A model generated the notes under the pieces. The model worked only from the letters and a program-made list of their open reading frames with translations. It did not search any database and had not been told where the DNA came from. A DNA stretch of 37,342 nucleotides from Bacteroidota bacterium (GTDB lineage: Bacteria; Bacteroidota; Bacteroidia; B-17B0; Aurantibacillaceae). The position numbers were made by a program, and so were the translations under genes. The stretch lies in assembly GCA_023433205.1 (NCBI GenBank), contig JAEZDS010000242.1:1-37342 (forward strand). Reading direction: 5' to 3'. Positions 24,048 to 32,499 of the stretch are shown here, one piece after another; position 1 is the stretch's first letter; each line of letters starts with the position of its first letter.

Positions 24048-24737
24048 TCACTGCTTTTTTTTCAATTTGTCTTTAAAGACCTTCTCAAATTTCTCGAGTT
24101 TGGGCTGTATCACATACTGGCAATATCCCTGCCCGGCATTCTGGTTAAAATAGTTCTGGTGGTAGTCCTCGGCAGGATAGTAATTAATTAAGGGAGATAT
24201 CTCAGTTATGATGGGATCAGGATACACCTTCTCAGCGTTAAGTCTGCTTTTATAAGACTCGGCGATGTTTTTCTGATCATCATTGTGATAAAAAACTGCA
24301 GATCTGTACTGAGTGCCAACGTCATTTCCCTGCCTGTTGAGTGTAGTAGGATCGTGCGTCTTCCAGAAAACCTCAAGCAGTTCATCGAAACTAATCGTTT
24401 TTGGATCGTAAGTCAGCCTTATTACCTCAGCGTGTCCGGTAGTTCCGTTACACACTTCTTTGTACGATGGATTTTTCACCTGTCCCCCGCTGTAACCGCT
24501 TTCCACGCTCTTTACGCCTTCCAGTCTTTGAAAAACTGCTTCAACGCACCAGAAGCAACCCGCTCCAAAAGTTGCTGTATCAGTATCAGAATTATGCCGG
24601 TTCTTAGTTTCTTTAGTCATCAAAGTTCGTTGTGCTATTTCGTTTTCAGAATTGTTGTTGCTGCTCCCACAGGAGGTGCTAAAAAAAACAGCCGCAACAA
24701 AGGTTGCAGCTATTCCTGATATGCTGTTTGCTGTCAT
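24048..24737 (-). CDS. msrA: Peptide methionine-(S)-sulfoxide reductase, exported lipoprotein form
   Basis: A 229-residue protein whose C-terminal 175 residues are a typical MsrA: GAGCFWCVEAVFQ with catalytic C61, GYSGG, and EDYHQNYFNQNAGQGYCQYVIQPKL with a likely resolving Cys. The front is extra: a hydrophobic helix ending FSTSC followed by an S/N-rich tether, which reads as a lipoprotein signal (C23). It would then act in the periplasm or at a membrane surface, repairing oxidised proteins. An internal ATG at codon 40 could make a cytosolic form, but the upstream lipobox favours export. It is 8 bp after the unknown gene. Confidence 0.95.
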   Translation of the reverse strand: MTANSISGIAATFVAAVFFSTSCGSSNNNSENEIAQRTLMTKETKNRHNSDTDTATFGAGCFWCVEAVFQRLEGVKSVESGYSGGQVKNPSYKEVCNGTTGHAEVIRLTYDPKTISFDELLEVFWKTHDPTTLNRQGNDVGTQYRSAVFYHNDDQKNIAESYKSRLNAEKVYPDPIITEISPLINYYPAEDYHQNYFNQNAGQGYCQYVIQPKLEKFEKVFKDKLKKKQ

Positions 24738-24745
24738 GAGGATCT

Positions 24746-25282
24746 TTATCCTTTACCACCGGGATCTGAATTTGGTGAACTGCTTTCATCGTCCTCGTCC
24801 CCTTTTTTCTTTTTCTTTGGTTTCTTGGGTTTACCGCCTTTTTCGCGGCCAATAAGTTCGTAATATTTTTTAAGTCTGTCGTTGCGTGTGATCTTTACGC
24901 TGCCGTCCATGTCCCACTCAATTGTACTGAGGTTTATTGTTACAGTCTGATTGTTATCGTCGGTGGCAGATGCTTCAAGAATAAGTAACCGCACCTCGGT
25001 ATTTGTTGAATCAGTATAAATGGAGTCGGTGTTAATGCGGTAACGTATGTAGTTATAACCAAATTTGTTGTTAAGATAGTCGCTGTAAACTTTTCCATTC
25101 TTAAAATAGAATTTATCAGCGATGGTTTTCTTCGCGGGAACACTGTCCTTCATTTCGATGAGCGTAACATTGAATACTCTTTTGTGCAACGCGTCACCCT
25201 CATCCTTAAAACTCACCAGGACCAGAAGAACTGCCGCCGCAATTATAACACTTTTAAAAGAAATGATTTTATTTCCAGTCAT
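24746..25282 (-). CDS. Exported protein of unknown function with highly charged tail
   Basis: 178 residues with an N-terminal hydrophobic segment (SVIIAAAVLLVLVSF) that could be a signal peptide or anchor. A central part (about 35-140) is rich in beta-strands (FYFKNGKVYSDYL, NYIRYRINTDSIY). The C-terminal 30 residues change from Lys-rich to Asp/Glu/Ser-rich. I recognise no family. It probably forms an operon with msrA (8 bp gap) and diverges from rarA, so an envelope or oxidative-stress link is possible. Confidence 0.6.
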   Translation of the reverse strand: MTGNKIISFKSVIIAAAVLLVLVSFKDEGDALHKRVFNVTLIEMKDSVPAKKTIADKFYFKNGKVYSDYLNNKFGYNYIRYRINTDSIYTDSTNTEVRLLILEASATDDNNQTVTINLSTIEWDMDGSVKITRNDRLKKYYELIGREKGGKPKKPKKKKKGDEDDESSSPNSDPGGKG

Positions 25283-25301
25283 ACCCCAATTAATTTTAAG
25301 G

Positions 25302-25333
25302 AATTTTATTGGGTAAAAATAGCAATTTTATTG
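25302..25333. repeat. Direct repeat AATTTTATTG in a divergent promoter region
   Basis: Two identical 10-bp copies (25302-25311 and 25324-25333) are 22 bp apart, about two helical turns, between rarA and the 178-residue gene. They might bind a regulator, but low complexity makes chance plausible. Confidence 0.35.
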
Positions 25334-25361
25334 CGTACTTAACATCCCAATTACGCTTCTC

Positions 25362-26639
25362 ATGCAGCCTCTGGCAGAGCGGGTAAGGCCCCGCAATCTC
25401 AACGAATATATTGGCCAGCAACATATTATTGGTGCCGGTAAAGCGCTGCGCAATGCAATAGAGAATAACCTGCTGCCATCGCTTATACTGTGGGGCCCGC
25501 CCGGTGTCGGAAAAACCTCACTGGCCCTGATCATCTCTGCTGAACTGAAACGTCCTTTTTTTATGCTCAGTGCAATTAACAGCGGGGTAAAAGATGTTCG
25601 TGAGGTAATTGAAAAAGCGGGCGACAACAACCTTTTTAATCAGAACAAGCCGATACTTTTTATTGATGAGATCCACCGTTTCAGCAAGAGCCAGCAGGAC
25701 TCGCTTCTGGGTGCGGTAGAACGCGGTGTGATTACTTTAATTGGCGCCACAACAGAAAATCCCTCTTTCGAGGTGATTCCCGCACTTTTGTCGCGCTGCC
25801 AGGTGTATGTACTACAACCACTGGCCGCTGGTGAATTGCGCCGGCTGCTTGATATGGCCATCAGCTCAGACAAGGTGCTTTCACAGAAAAAAATCAGGAT
25901 TGAAGAGCATGAGGCCCTGCTGCGAGTAAGCGGAGGTGATGCGCGAAAACTCCTTAACGCGCTTGAGATCACGGTAAACAGCTTTAAAGGAGACGAAATA
26001 GTTATAACCAATGAACTGGTTCTTGGTGTAATTCAGCAGAATCTTGCCCTGTACGACAAAAACGGAGAACAGCATTATGATATCATCTCCGCTTTTATCA
26101 AGTCTATCAGGGGCAGCGATCCAAACGCCGCGCTTTATTATCTGGCCAGGATGTTAAGAGGTGGTGAAGACCCCGCTTTCGTGGCGCGCAGACTGCTGAT
26201 ACTGGCCAGCGAAGACATAGGCAACGCCAATCCAAACGCGCTGTTGCTTGCCAATAATTGTTTTAGTGCAGTAAAAGTAATAGGTATGCCGGAGTCGCGC
26301 ATCATTCTGGCACAGTGTGTTACCTATCTCGCCTGTAGTGCTAAAAGTAACGCCAGCTACATGGGAATTAATGAAGCGGAGGCCGCTGCAGATAAAACCG
26401 GCGACCTTCCTGTACCGCTGCACCTGCGCAATGCGCCAACAAAGCTCATGAAGGAGTTGAACTATGGTAAGGAATACAAGTACTCACACAGTTACGACAA
26501 TAACTTTGCCTCACAGGAATTTTTGCCTCAGGAATTAAGCGGTACCAGGTTTTACAATCCGGGAAACAACGCCCGCGAGAACGAGCAGCGGCAGTACCTT
26601 ATTAAACTTTGGAAGGAAAAATACGGCTACCAGGAGTGA
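25362..26639 (+). CDS. rarA: Replication-associated recombination protein A (RarA/MgsA AAA+ ATPase)
   Basis: A 425-residue AAA+ protein starting MQPLAERVRPRNLNEYIGQQHIIG, typical of RarA. Walker A GPPGVGKT (45-52), Walker B LFIDEIHRF (about 99-107), a GATTENPSFEVIPALLSRC sensor/arginine-finger block, and the C-terminal tetramerisation part with RGSDPNAALYYLARM and YKYSHSYDNNFASQEFLP. It acts at stalled replication forks. Its TGA stop abuts the stop of the convergent DUF4468 gene with no spacer. Confidence 0.97.
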   Translation: MQPLAERVRPRNLNEYIGQQHIIGAGKALRNAIENNLLPSLILWGPPGVGKTSLALIISAELKRPFFMLSAINSGVKDVREVIEKAGDNNLFNQNKPILFIDEIHRFSKSQQDSLLGAVERGVITLIGATTENPSFEVIPALLSRCQVYVLQPLAAGELRRLLDMAISSDKVLSQKKIRIEEHEALLRVSGGDARKLLNALEITVNSFKGDEIVITNELVLGVIQQNLALYDKNGEQHYDIISAFIKSIRGSDPNAALYYLARMLRGGEDPAFVARRLLILASEDIGNANPNALLLANNCFSAVKVIGMPESRIILAQCVTYLACSAKSNASYMGINEAEAAADKTGDLPVPLHLRNAPTKLMKELNYGKEYKYSHSYDNNFASQEFLPQELSGTRFYNPGNNARENEQRQYLIKLWKEKYGYQE

Positions 26640-27224
26640 TCACCACTCGTCATCATTTACCTCTACTGGGTCTTCTGACATGCCTTCCTTGAGGTCGGCT
26701 ACAACTTTGGCAGCATTGTGCAGGGCCTGCGCTTTCACTTTTTTCCAGATGTAATCGGTCATTGCCACACTTCCGCATTCAGGCACCTCGTTGTCTATGC
26801 TACCGGCCGTTGTTCTTCCGCTCTTACTTTCATGACGAATGTCGTAAACAGTATAGCGGTAACGGCTGTTCTTCACTTCAATCATCACCTTCATGTTGAT
26901 CTTCCCTGTATAATCTACCTGCGGATTGAGCTCTTTTGGTTTAATAGGGAAACTGGCAATACATTCCGCCTTTGTACCTGAAGTGGTGCCGCCGGTTTTT
27001 ATGTAAGTGCTTTCCTCTCTGGAGATCCAGCTGGTGGCACGTTTCATAAGGTCGCCCTCGCCGAGTGAATCGGTAGGGATCACTTCGGTAAGTTTGGTTT
27101 CTGGTCCCTTCTTTTTAAACTCGTCTTCTTTAGTAGCAGAAGCAGTTGTCTGAGCAACGGCCAGGCCAGCGCATAAAAAAAATGCAAGACTTAAGGTTAG
27201 CGTGCGGGCAATTCGGGTGATCAT
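26640..27224 (-). CDS. DUF4468-like exported protein
   Basis: 194 residues with a clear Sec signal peptide (SLAFFLCAGLAVAQ). The core has WISREESTYIK, a GKINMKVMIEVKNSRYRYTVYDIRHES segment and an acidic C-terminus, the pattern of DUF4468 (TBP-like fold) domains common in Bacteroidota. Function is unknown. It follows the E1 gene by 37 bp with no terminator visible, so the two may share a transcript. Its stop codon is the reverse half of the TGATCA palindrome that also ends rarA. Confidence 0.7.
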   Translation of the reverse strand: MITRIARTLTLSLAFFLCAGLAVAQTTASATKEDEFKKKGPETKLTEVIPTDSLGEGDLMKRATSWISREESTYIKTGGTTSGTKAECIASFPIKPKELNPQVDYTGKINMKVMIEVKNSRYRYTVYDIRHESKSGRTTAGSIDNEVPECGSVAMTDYIWKKVKAQALHNAAKVVADLKEGMSEDPVEVNDDEW

Positions 27225-27261
27225 ATTTTCAGCAGGTTTCGAACCTTAAAAATACACTTTT

Positions 27262-29673
27262 TTAATAAATAGCCGGATATCGAGCCGGCGCTGATTCGCG
27301 CATGATATTATATACCACCTCAAAAACATCGTCGGAACTGGGTTTGCTGAAGTAATCACCGTCACTTCCATAGGCCGGCCGGTGTTCTTTAGCACTAATG
27401 GTTACCGGTGCTGAATCAAGATACCTGAAACCCTGTTGCTTTTCGATGATTTGCTGCAGTATATAAGCGCTTGCCCCACCCGGAACATCCTCGTCGAGTA
27501 CCACCAGTCTGTTCGTTTTTTTCACCGACTCACCAATGCTCCGCTCAATATCAAAGGGTATCAGCGTTTGCACATCGATCAGCTCAACAGATATCCGGCT
27601 TTCTTTCAGGAGTTTTACTGCTTCCTGGGCTATTCGCACCGAACTGCCGTAAGTAACCAAAGTAATATCTGAACCTTCTGACAGGACCTCAGGATATCCC
27701 AAAGCAAAAGTGAATTCACCAAAGTTTACCGGCGACTTTTCTTTGAGCCTGTATCCGTTCAGCGGTTCAATCACAAGTGCAGGTTCATCTGCCTGTAATA
27801 AGGCGTTGTAAAAACCCGCTGCTATTGTCATATTCCTGGGAACACACACATTTATTCCGCGACAGGCATGAATAATAACAGCCATGGGTGAGCCGCTGTG
27901 CCAAACTCCTTCAAGGCGGTGGCCCCTAGTTCTGATTATCACCGGCGCTTTTTGACGCCCCCGGGTACGCCACTGAACCGTTGCCAGATCGTCGCTCATC
28001 AGCTGCAGCGCATATAAAAGGTAATCGAGGTACTGGATCTCCGCAATGGGTCGAAGTCCGCGCATGGCCAGCCCAATTGCCTGCCCCATGATAGTGGCTT
28101 CACGAATACCGGTATCAAAAACACGGTGTTCGCCATATTTTGCCTGCAAACCTTCAAGTCCCTGATTAACGCCGCCAATTTTCCCGCTGTCCTCACCAAA
28201 GATCAGCACTTCGGGATAGTTTTTGAGGATGGCATCAAAATTTTCACGCAGAATTTCCCTCCCATCCATCATCCTGTCGTCGCTGAATTTTACATCACGG
28301 ACAGTAATATTGGCGATACTCAACGGTGACTCAGAATAAAGGTGAGAACCGTACCGGCGTTGGTTTTCCTCATTGTTTTTTCCAAGCCACTCCACCAGCC
28401 TTTCACGGACATTGTTCTGATCTCCGCTACTGCTTCTTAATACAGTTTTAACCGCGCTGTGGATATCACGGCGCAGTGGTTCCTTTATGGATTCAAGTTC
28501 TTTTCTGGCTTTTTCAGCCTCTTCAGTTGCAAGCGCGCTCAGCAAAGCGCCAACCTCGCTGATCTCCTGTTTGATAGGCTCCAGGTAAGCTTTCCATGCG
28601 GCAGCTTTTGCCTCCCGCACCGCTTCTTTGCATTCCGTTTCAATAGCCTGCAGCTCTTCTTCTGTGGCCAGGGCATTGGTAAGTATCCACTCCCGCATCT
28701 GCTTTATACAGTCAAAATCCTGTTCCCACTGTAACCGCTCCTTACTTTTATAACGCTCATGAGAGCCGCTGGTGCTATGGCCCTGAGGCTGGGTAACCTC
28801 CTCAACATGAACCAGCACCGGCACATGCTCCTCGCGACATATCTTTTCAGCCTTTTCGTATGTTTCGCAGAGGTGCGCATAATCCCAGCCTTTGGTACGA
28901 AGGATTTCATATCCCTTTCCGCCACTTTCACGCTGAAAGCCCTTTAGTACTTCGCTTACACTTTCTTTTGTAGTCTGGTATTTTTTTGGCACCGAAATTC
29001 CGTGGCCATCGTCCCAGACACTCACCACCATTGGCACCTGCAGAACTCCCCCGGCATTGATTGTTTCCCAGAAAAGTCCTTCGCTGGTGCTGGCATCACC
29101 TATGGTGCCGAAGGCTATTTCATTTCCTTTGTTACTGAATTTCCTGAAAGATTCGGCATGCAGGTCTTTGTTTATACGGTAAAAATGAGAGGCGTATGCC
29201 AGGCCCAGCAGCCGTGGCATCTGCGCGCCTGTGGGTGAGATATCACTGCTTGAATTTTTCTGCTCACTTAGTTCCCTGAAATTTCCGTTCTCATCAAGGC
29301 TCTGAGTGCCAAAGTGACCGCCCATTTGACGGCCGGCGCTCATGGGTTCAGCTTCCAGATCGGTGTGCCCGTAAAGTCCGGCAAACCATTGCTGAATTGT
29401 CAGAGCTCCAATTGCGAACATTAGGGTTTGATCGCGGTAATAACCGCTGCGGAAATCGCCGTTGCGGAATACTTTGCTGAGAGCTACCTGGGCCAGTTCT
29501 TTTCCATCCCCAAAGATGCCAAACTTCGCTTTACCTGTAAGTACTTCCTTTCGACCAAGCAGACTGGCCTGGCGGCTTTCATTAATAAGTCTGAAATCGC
29601 GGAGAACTATCTTCTTAAAATCGTCAAAGCTGAGTTTGCTTGTACTGGCGGCGCCGCCCTCTTTTTCCTTCAT
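27262..29673 (-). CDS. Fused alpha/beta E1 component of a branched-chain-type 2-oxoacid dehydrogenase
   Basis: An 803-residue protein joining both E1 subunits. The alpha part (about 15-330) has the thiamine diphosphate motif starting GDASTSEG (192-199) and ending WDDGHG (about 220-225). The Lys/Glu/Ala-rich helical linker spans about 330-440. The beta part (about 465-803) has VLIFGEDSG, FDTGIREATIMGQAIGLAMRGLRPIAEIQ and ELIDVQTLIPFD. It decarboxylates a 2-oxoacid and passes the acyl group to lipoyl-E2. Such fusions occur in Bacteroidota; no E2 or E3 gene is in the window. A perfect -7 element lies 17 nt upstream. Confidence 0.92.
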   Translation of the reverse strand: MKEKEGGAASTSKLSFDDFKKIVLRDFRLINESRQASLLGRKEVLTGKAKFGIFGDGKELAQVALSKVFRNGDFRSGYYRDQTLMFAIGALTIQQWFAGLYGHTDLEAEPMSAGRQMGGHFGTQSLDENGNFRELSEQKNSSSDISPTGAQMPRLLGLAYASHFYRINKDLHAESFRKFSNKGNEIAFGTIGDASTSEGLFWETINAGGVLQVPMVVSVWDDGHGISVPKKYQTTKESVSEVLKGFQRESGGKGYEILRTKGWDYAHLCETYEKAEKICREEHVPVLVHVEEVTQPQGHSTSGSHERYKSKERLQWEQDFDCIKQMREWILTNALATEEELQAIETECKEAVREAKAAAWKAYLEPIKQEISEVGALLSALATEEAEKARKELESIKEPLRRDIHSAVKTVLRSSSGDQNNVRERLVEWLGKNNEENQRRYGSHLYSESPLSIANITVRDVKFSDDRMMDGREILRENFDAILKNYPEVLIFGEDSGKIGGVNQGLEGLQAKYGEHRVFDTGIREATIMGQAIGLAMRGLRPIAEIQYLDYLLYALQLMSDDLATVQWRTRGRQKAPVIIRTRGHRLEGVWHSGSPMAVIIHACRGINVCVPRNMTIAAGFYNALLQADEPALVIEPLNGYRLKEKSPVNFGEFTFALGYPEVLSEGSDITLVTYGSSVRIAQEAVKLLKESRISVELIDVQTLIPFDIERSIGESVKKTNRLVVLDEDVPGGASAYILQQIIEKQQGFRYLDSAPVTISAKEHRPAYGSDGDYFSKPSSDDVFEVVYNIMRESAPARYPAIY

Positions 29674-29690
29674 AATTTAGCGTAATATCA

Positions 29691-29698
29691 CAAATATA
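29691..29698 (-). promoter_or_regulatory. -7 promoter element of the E1 gene
   Basis: The minus strand reads TATATTTG, matching TAnnTTTG, 17 nt before the ATG at 29673. Confidence 0.5.
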
Positions 29699-29881
29699 AG
29701 CCTTAGGGCCCAAAGCTGAAAATCGAAAGCGGCCTCACCCGGCAAGGCCTTCTGTTACAGCTTTACAATACCAGCCGGCCCGCTTTGGAATGGTGGTAAA
29801 AAAATGAAATTCCGGGAACTTTTTTAAAAATTCCGTAACTTGTAAAACTTCCCGCAGTTAAAAAGGGATACAAATAGACAC

Positions 29882-32005
29882 ATGCGTAAATTTATTCTAC
29901 CGGCAGCACTCCTGATGGCTGCACAACTGGCTGCACAGCCGAATTTCTGTTACACAACCGAGCAGCAGAATGCCTGGTTTGCAGAGCATCCTGAACTCAG
30001 GAAAAATTTTGAAGTGCTTCAGCAGCAGGCAGCCGATACAGATAAGGAACTGTATCAGTACAACTACCAGCAGGCTCCCTTCACTGCGGGAAAGAGTTCT
30101 TCGACTTCCAGCTATACCATTCCCATAGTATTTCACATACTGCACCAGGGAGGTTTCGAAAACATCAGCGACGATCAGGTGAAAGACGCGGTCAGGATCC
30201 TTACCGAGGATTTCTGCAAACTGAATGGTGATACCAGCGATGTGGTTTCATCATTTAAGAATAAGATCGGCAATGCCAAGATCGTATTCGCGCTGGCGAC
30301 AAAAGATCCGGCAGGGAACTGCACCAACGGGATATTACGTCACTACGACAGCAATACCGACTGGAGTCACAGTTTCAGTAATTACAAATATTCATGGCCG
30401 CGCAATCAATACCTCAATATTTACGTGGTGCAAAAAATTGGCAGCGGAGCAGCCGGATACACGTATCTTCCTGGTTCCGGCGTGCCTTCTTCAGCTGACG
30501 CCATAGTGATATTAAGCAGTTATGTAGGAAGCATGGGAACAGGTAATCCTGGCAGAGCGCGTGCACTTACTCACGAGGTTGGTCACTGGCTTAATCTTCC
30601 TCATACCTGGGGCGGAACAAATCAGCCAGGCGTAGCTTGCGGTGACGATGGCGTAAGCGATACGCCTATCACCAAAGGTTTTACAAGCTGCAACCTCAAT
30701 AATGCCGTTGTTTGTTCGCCCGGCGTGGTTGAAAACATGCAGAATTACATGGATTATGCCTATTGCCAGCGCATGTTCACTGCCGGTCAGGCCTCACGGA
30801 TGCAGATTGCTCTTAACAGCAATATCGCGGGCAGAAGCAATCTCTCCTCTCCCGGAAACCTTGCTTTTACTGGGGTTTCAAACCCACTAAGTAACTGTGT
30901 TCCTAAAATAGATATTTCTGTTACGGGTAATTTTACTGTCTGCGCCGGAAAATCTCTTCCTGTGGTGAGTTTTACCAGTAACGCCAACCCCAGCACTTAT
31001 TCATGGAGCGCCAATAACGGGGCTGTAATTGCGAACGCGGGCGCGGCAAATACCTCGGTAAACTTTATCAATCCCGGCACCACCACCATTGTGTGCGTTG
31101 CAGAAAATTCTAATGGCAGTTCATTGTCGAGTATTGTGGTTACCGTAAAGGAACCGTGGGCTGAAGTGACCTCCGGCCAGTCTGAAAGTTTTGAGGCTGA
31201 TCTCACAAGTTTACCGCCTAACTGGTCTACCTACAATTCAACCGCGCAGAAATGGTTGCCGAATAACATCTCGGCTTCCAGCGGCATCAACAGTGTTTAT
31301 ATTAAAGGTGAGTCGCTGCCGCCAAATTCAGTGGCGATCCTCGAAACCCCTTCATACGATTTTGCGAACAATCCAAATGCGCGCTTTAACTTTAAATACG
31401 CCTACCGCAAGGCAAACACAGCAAACAAGGACCTCTTTATCCTTCAGGCAAGCAGCGACTGCGGCGGAACCTGGAAGGACGTGTACTCTCCCTCCAATAA
31501 TGTTCTGGCACAGGGCTCCGGAGGAGTTTCAGCCGAAACTTTCGTGCCATTTGCCCAGGAGTGGAAGAAGTATGATGATCTGATTGAACATCCACAGTTC
31601 TACACTTTTTTGCAGGAATCGAATGTACGTTTCCGTTTTTATTTCAAGGCGAACGCTGATGGCAGCGGTTACGCAAATAGAATGTATCTGGATGACATTA
31701 ATTTTGAGACCAGCGCATTGCCGACCGGTGTCAACGAATTATCCAGCTATCTGGGTCTTAAGGTTTATCCCAATCCCGCTTCAGGCGCTTTTCATGTAAG
31801 CTACACCCTGTCAGATAACTCCACCATCAGTTACGATGTGTATTCCATTACCGGAGCTTCAGTGCTGAATATGCCCGAAACAAGCATGAATGCCGGCACG
31901 CATGCCATTGAAGTGAATAGCGACAGAACACTTACCGCTGGAATTTACGTACTGAACCTGAAAGTGAACGGGGTACAGATCAGTCGCAAGATCGTAGTGC
32001 AGTAA
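29882..32005 (+). CDS. Secreted M43-family zinc metalloprotease with T9SS type A sorting domain
   Basis: A 707-residue protein. Signal peptide about 1-19; a pappalysin-like (M43) catalytic domain with THEVGHWLNLPHTWGG (zinc ligands H231, H235, H241 and catalytic E232) and a Met-turn NYMDY (M290). A PKD-like domain (about 345-425) and a jelly-roll or MAM-like region (about 435-620) follow. The type A sorting domain at about 628-707 has VYPNPASGAFHVSY and GIYVLNLKVNG. It would be exported by T9SS and digest extracellular proteins. A perfect terminator follows. Confidence 0.95.
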   Translation: MRKFILPAALLMAAQLAAQPNFCYTTEQQNAWFAEHPELRKNFEVLQQQAADTDKELYQYNYQQAPFTAGKSSSTSSYTIPIVFHILHQGGFENISDDQVKDAVRILTEDFCKLNGDTSDVVSSFKNKIGNAKIVFALATKDPAGNCTNGILRHYDSNTDWSHSFSNYKYSWPRNQYLNIYVVQKIGSGAAGYTYLPGSGVPSSADAIVILSSYVGSMGTGNPGRARALTHEVGHWLNLPHTWGGTNQPGVACGDDGVSDTPITKGFTSCNLNNAVVCSPGVVENMQNYMDYAYCQRMFTAGQASRMQIALNSNIAGRSNLSSPGNLAFTGVSNPLSNCVPKIDISVTGNFTVCAGKSLPVVSFTSNANPSTYSWSANNGAVIANAGAANTSVNFINPGTTTIVCVAENSNGSSLSSIVVTVKEPWAEVTSGQSESFEADLTSLPPNWSTYNSTAQKWLPNNISASSGINSVYIKGESLPPNSVAILETPSYDFANNPNARFNFKYAYRKANTANKDLFILQASSDCGGTWKDVYSPSNNVLAQGSGGVSAETFVPFAQEWKKYDDLIEHPQFYTFLQESNVRFRFYFKANADGSGYANRMYLDDINFETSALPTGVNELSSYLGLKVYPNPASGAFHVSYTLSDNSTISYDVYSITGASVLNMPETSMNAGTHAIEVNSDRTLTAGIYVLNLKVNGVQISRKIVVQ

Positions 32006-32027
32006 ACGGTACTGACCTGCTTAAACT

Positions 32028-32061
32028 AAAAACCCCGGTTCCTGAGTGAACCGGGGTTTTT
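32028..32061. terminator. Bidirectional intrinsic terminator between protease and thioredoxin genes
   Basis: A 14-bp perfect stem (32028-32041 with 32048-32061) and a 6-nt loop, with A-runs on the 5' side and T-runs on the 3' side. It can terminate both the plus-strand protease and minus-strand thioredoxin transcripts. Confidence 0.9.
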
Positions 32062-32083
32062 ATTTACAAAAAAATTGGCCGAG

Positions 32084-32401
32084 CTAAAGCTGCGCGTCGA
32101 GTTTGGCCGCAAGTGTGGCTTTGGGCACAACACCTACCTGCTTGTCAACGAGGATCCCATTTTTAAAATACAAAAGAGTGGGTATATTGCGGATACCATA
32201 GTTATTGCTGATACCGGAGTTGTGGTCAACGTTCACCTTTCCAATGACCGCCCTGCCATCGTACTCCCTTGCCAGTTCTTCTACAACAGGACCAACCATG
32301 CGGCAAGGACCGCACCATTCTGCCCAAAAATCTACTAAAACTGGTTTGTCGCTTTTAAGCACCACATCTTCAAAGTTGTCGTCGGTAATTTCTAATGCCA
32401 T
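32084..32401 (-). CDS. trxA: Thioredoxin
   Basis: A 105-residue cytoplasmic thioredoxin of standard length with FWAEWCGPCRMVGP (C30, C33), NVDHNSGISNNYGIRNIPTLLYFKNG including the cis-Pro loop, and a C-terminal helix. It reduces protein disulfides and would recycle Msr enzymes, including those encoded elsewhere in this window. A -7 element lies at 32444-32451. Confidence 0.97.
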   Translation of the reverse strand: MALEITDDNFEDVVLKSDKPVLVDFWAEWCGPCRMVGPVVEELAREYDGRAVIGKVNVDHNSGISNNYGIRNIPTLLYFKNGILVDKQVGVVPKATLAAKLDAQL

Positions 32402-32443
32402 AATTCTTGTTTTTTTGTTTTAACTATACAATTGTTGTTCCAT

Positions 32444-32451
32444 CAAAATTA
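32444..32451 (-). promoter_or_regulatory. -7 promoter element of thioredoxin gene
   Basis: The minus strand reads TAATTTTG, matching TAnnTTTG, 42 nt before the ATG. The surrounding sequence is AT-rich, so chance is possible. Confidence 0.4.
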
Positions 32452-32499
32452 TCAATTATTATTATAACAGAACGCTCGTTCCTTATAAGTTTATCCCAA

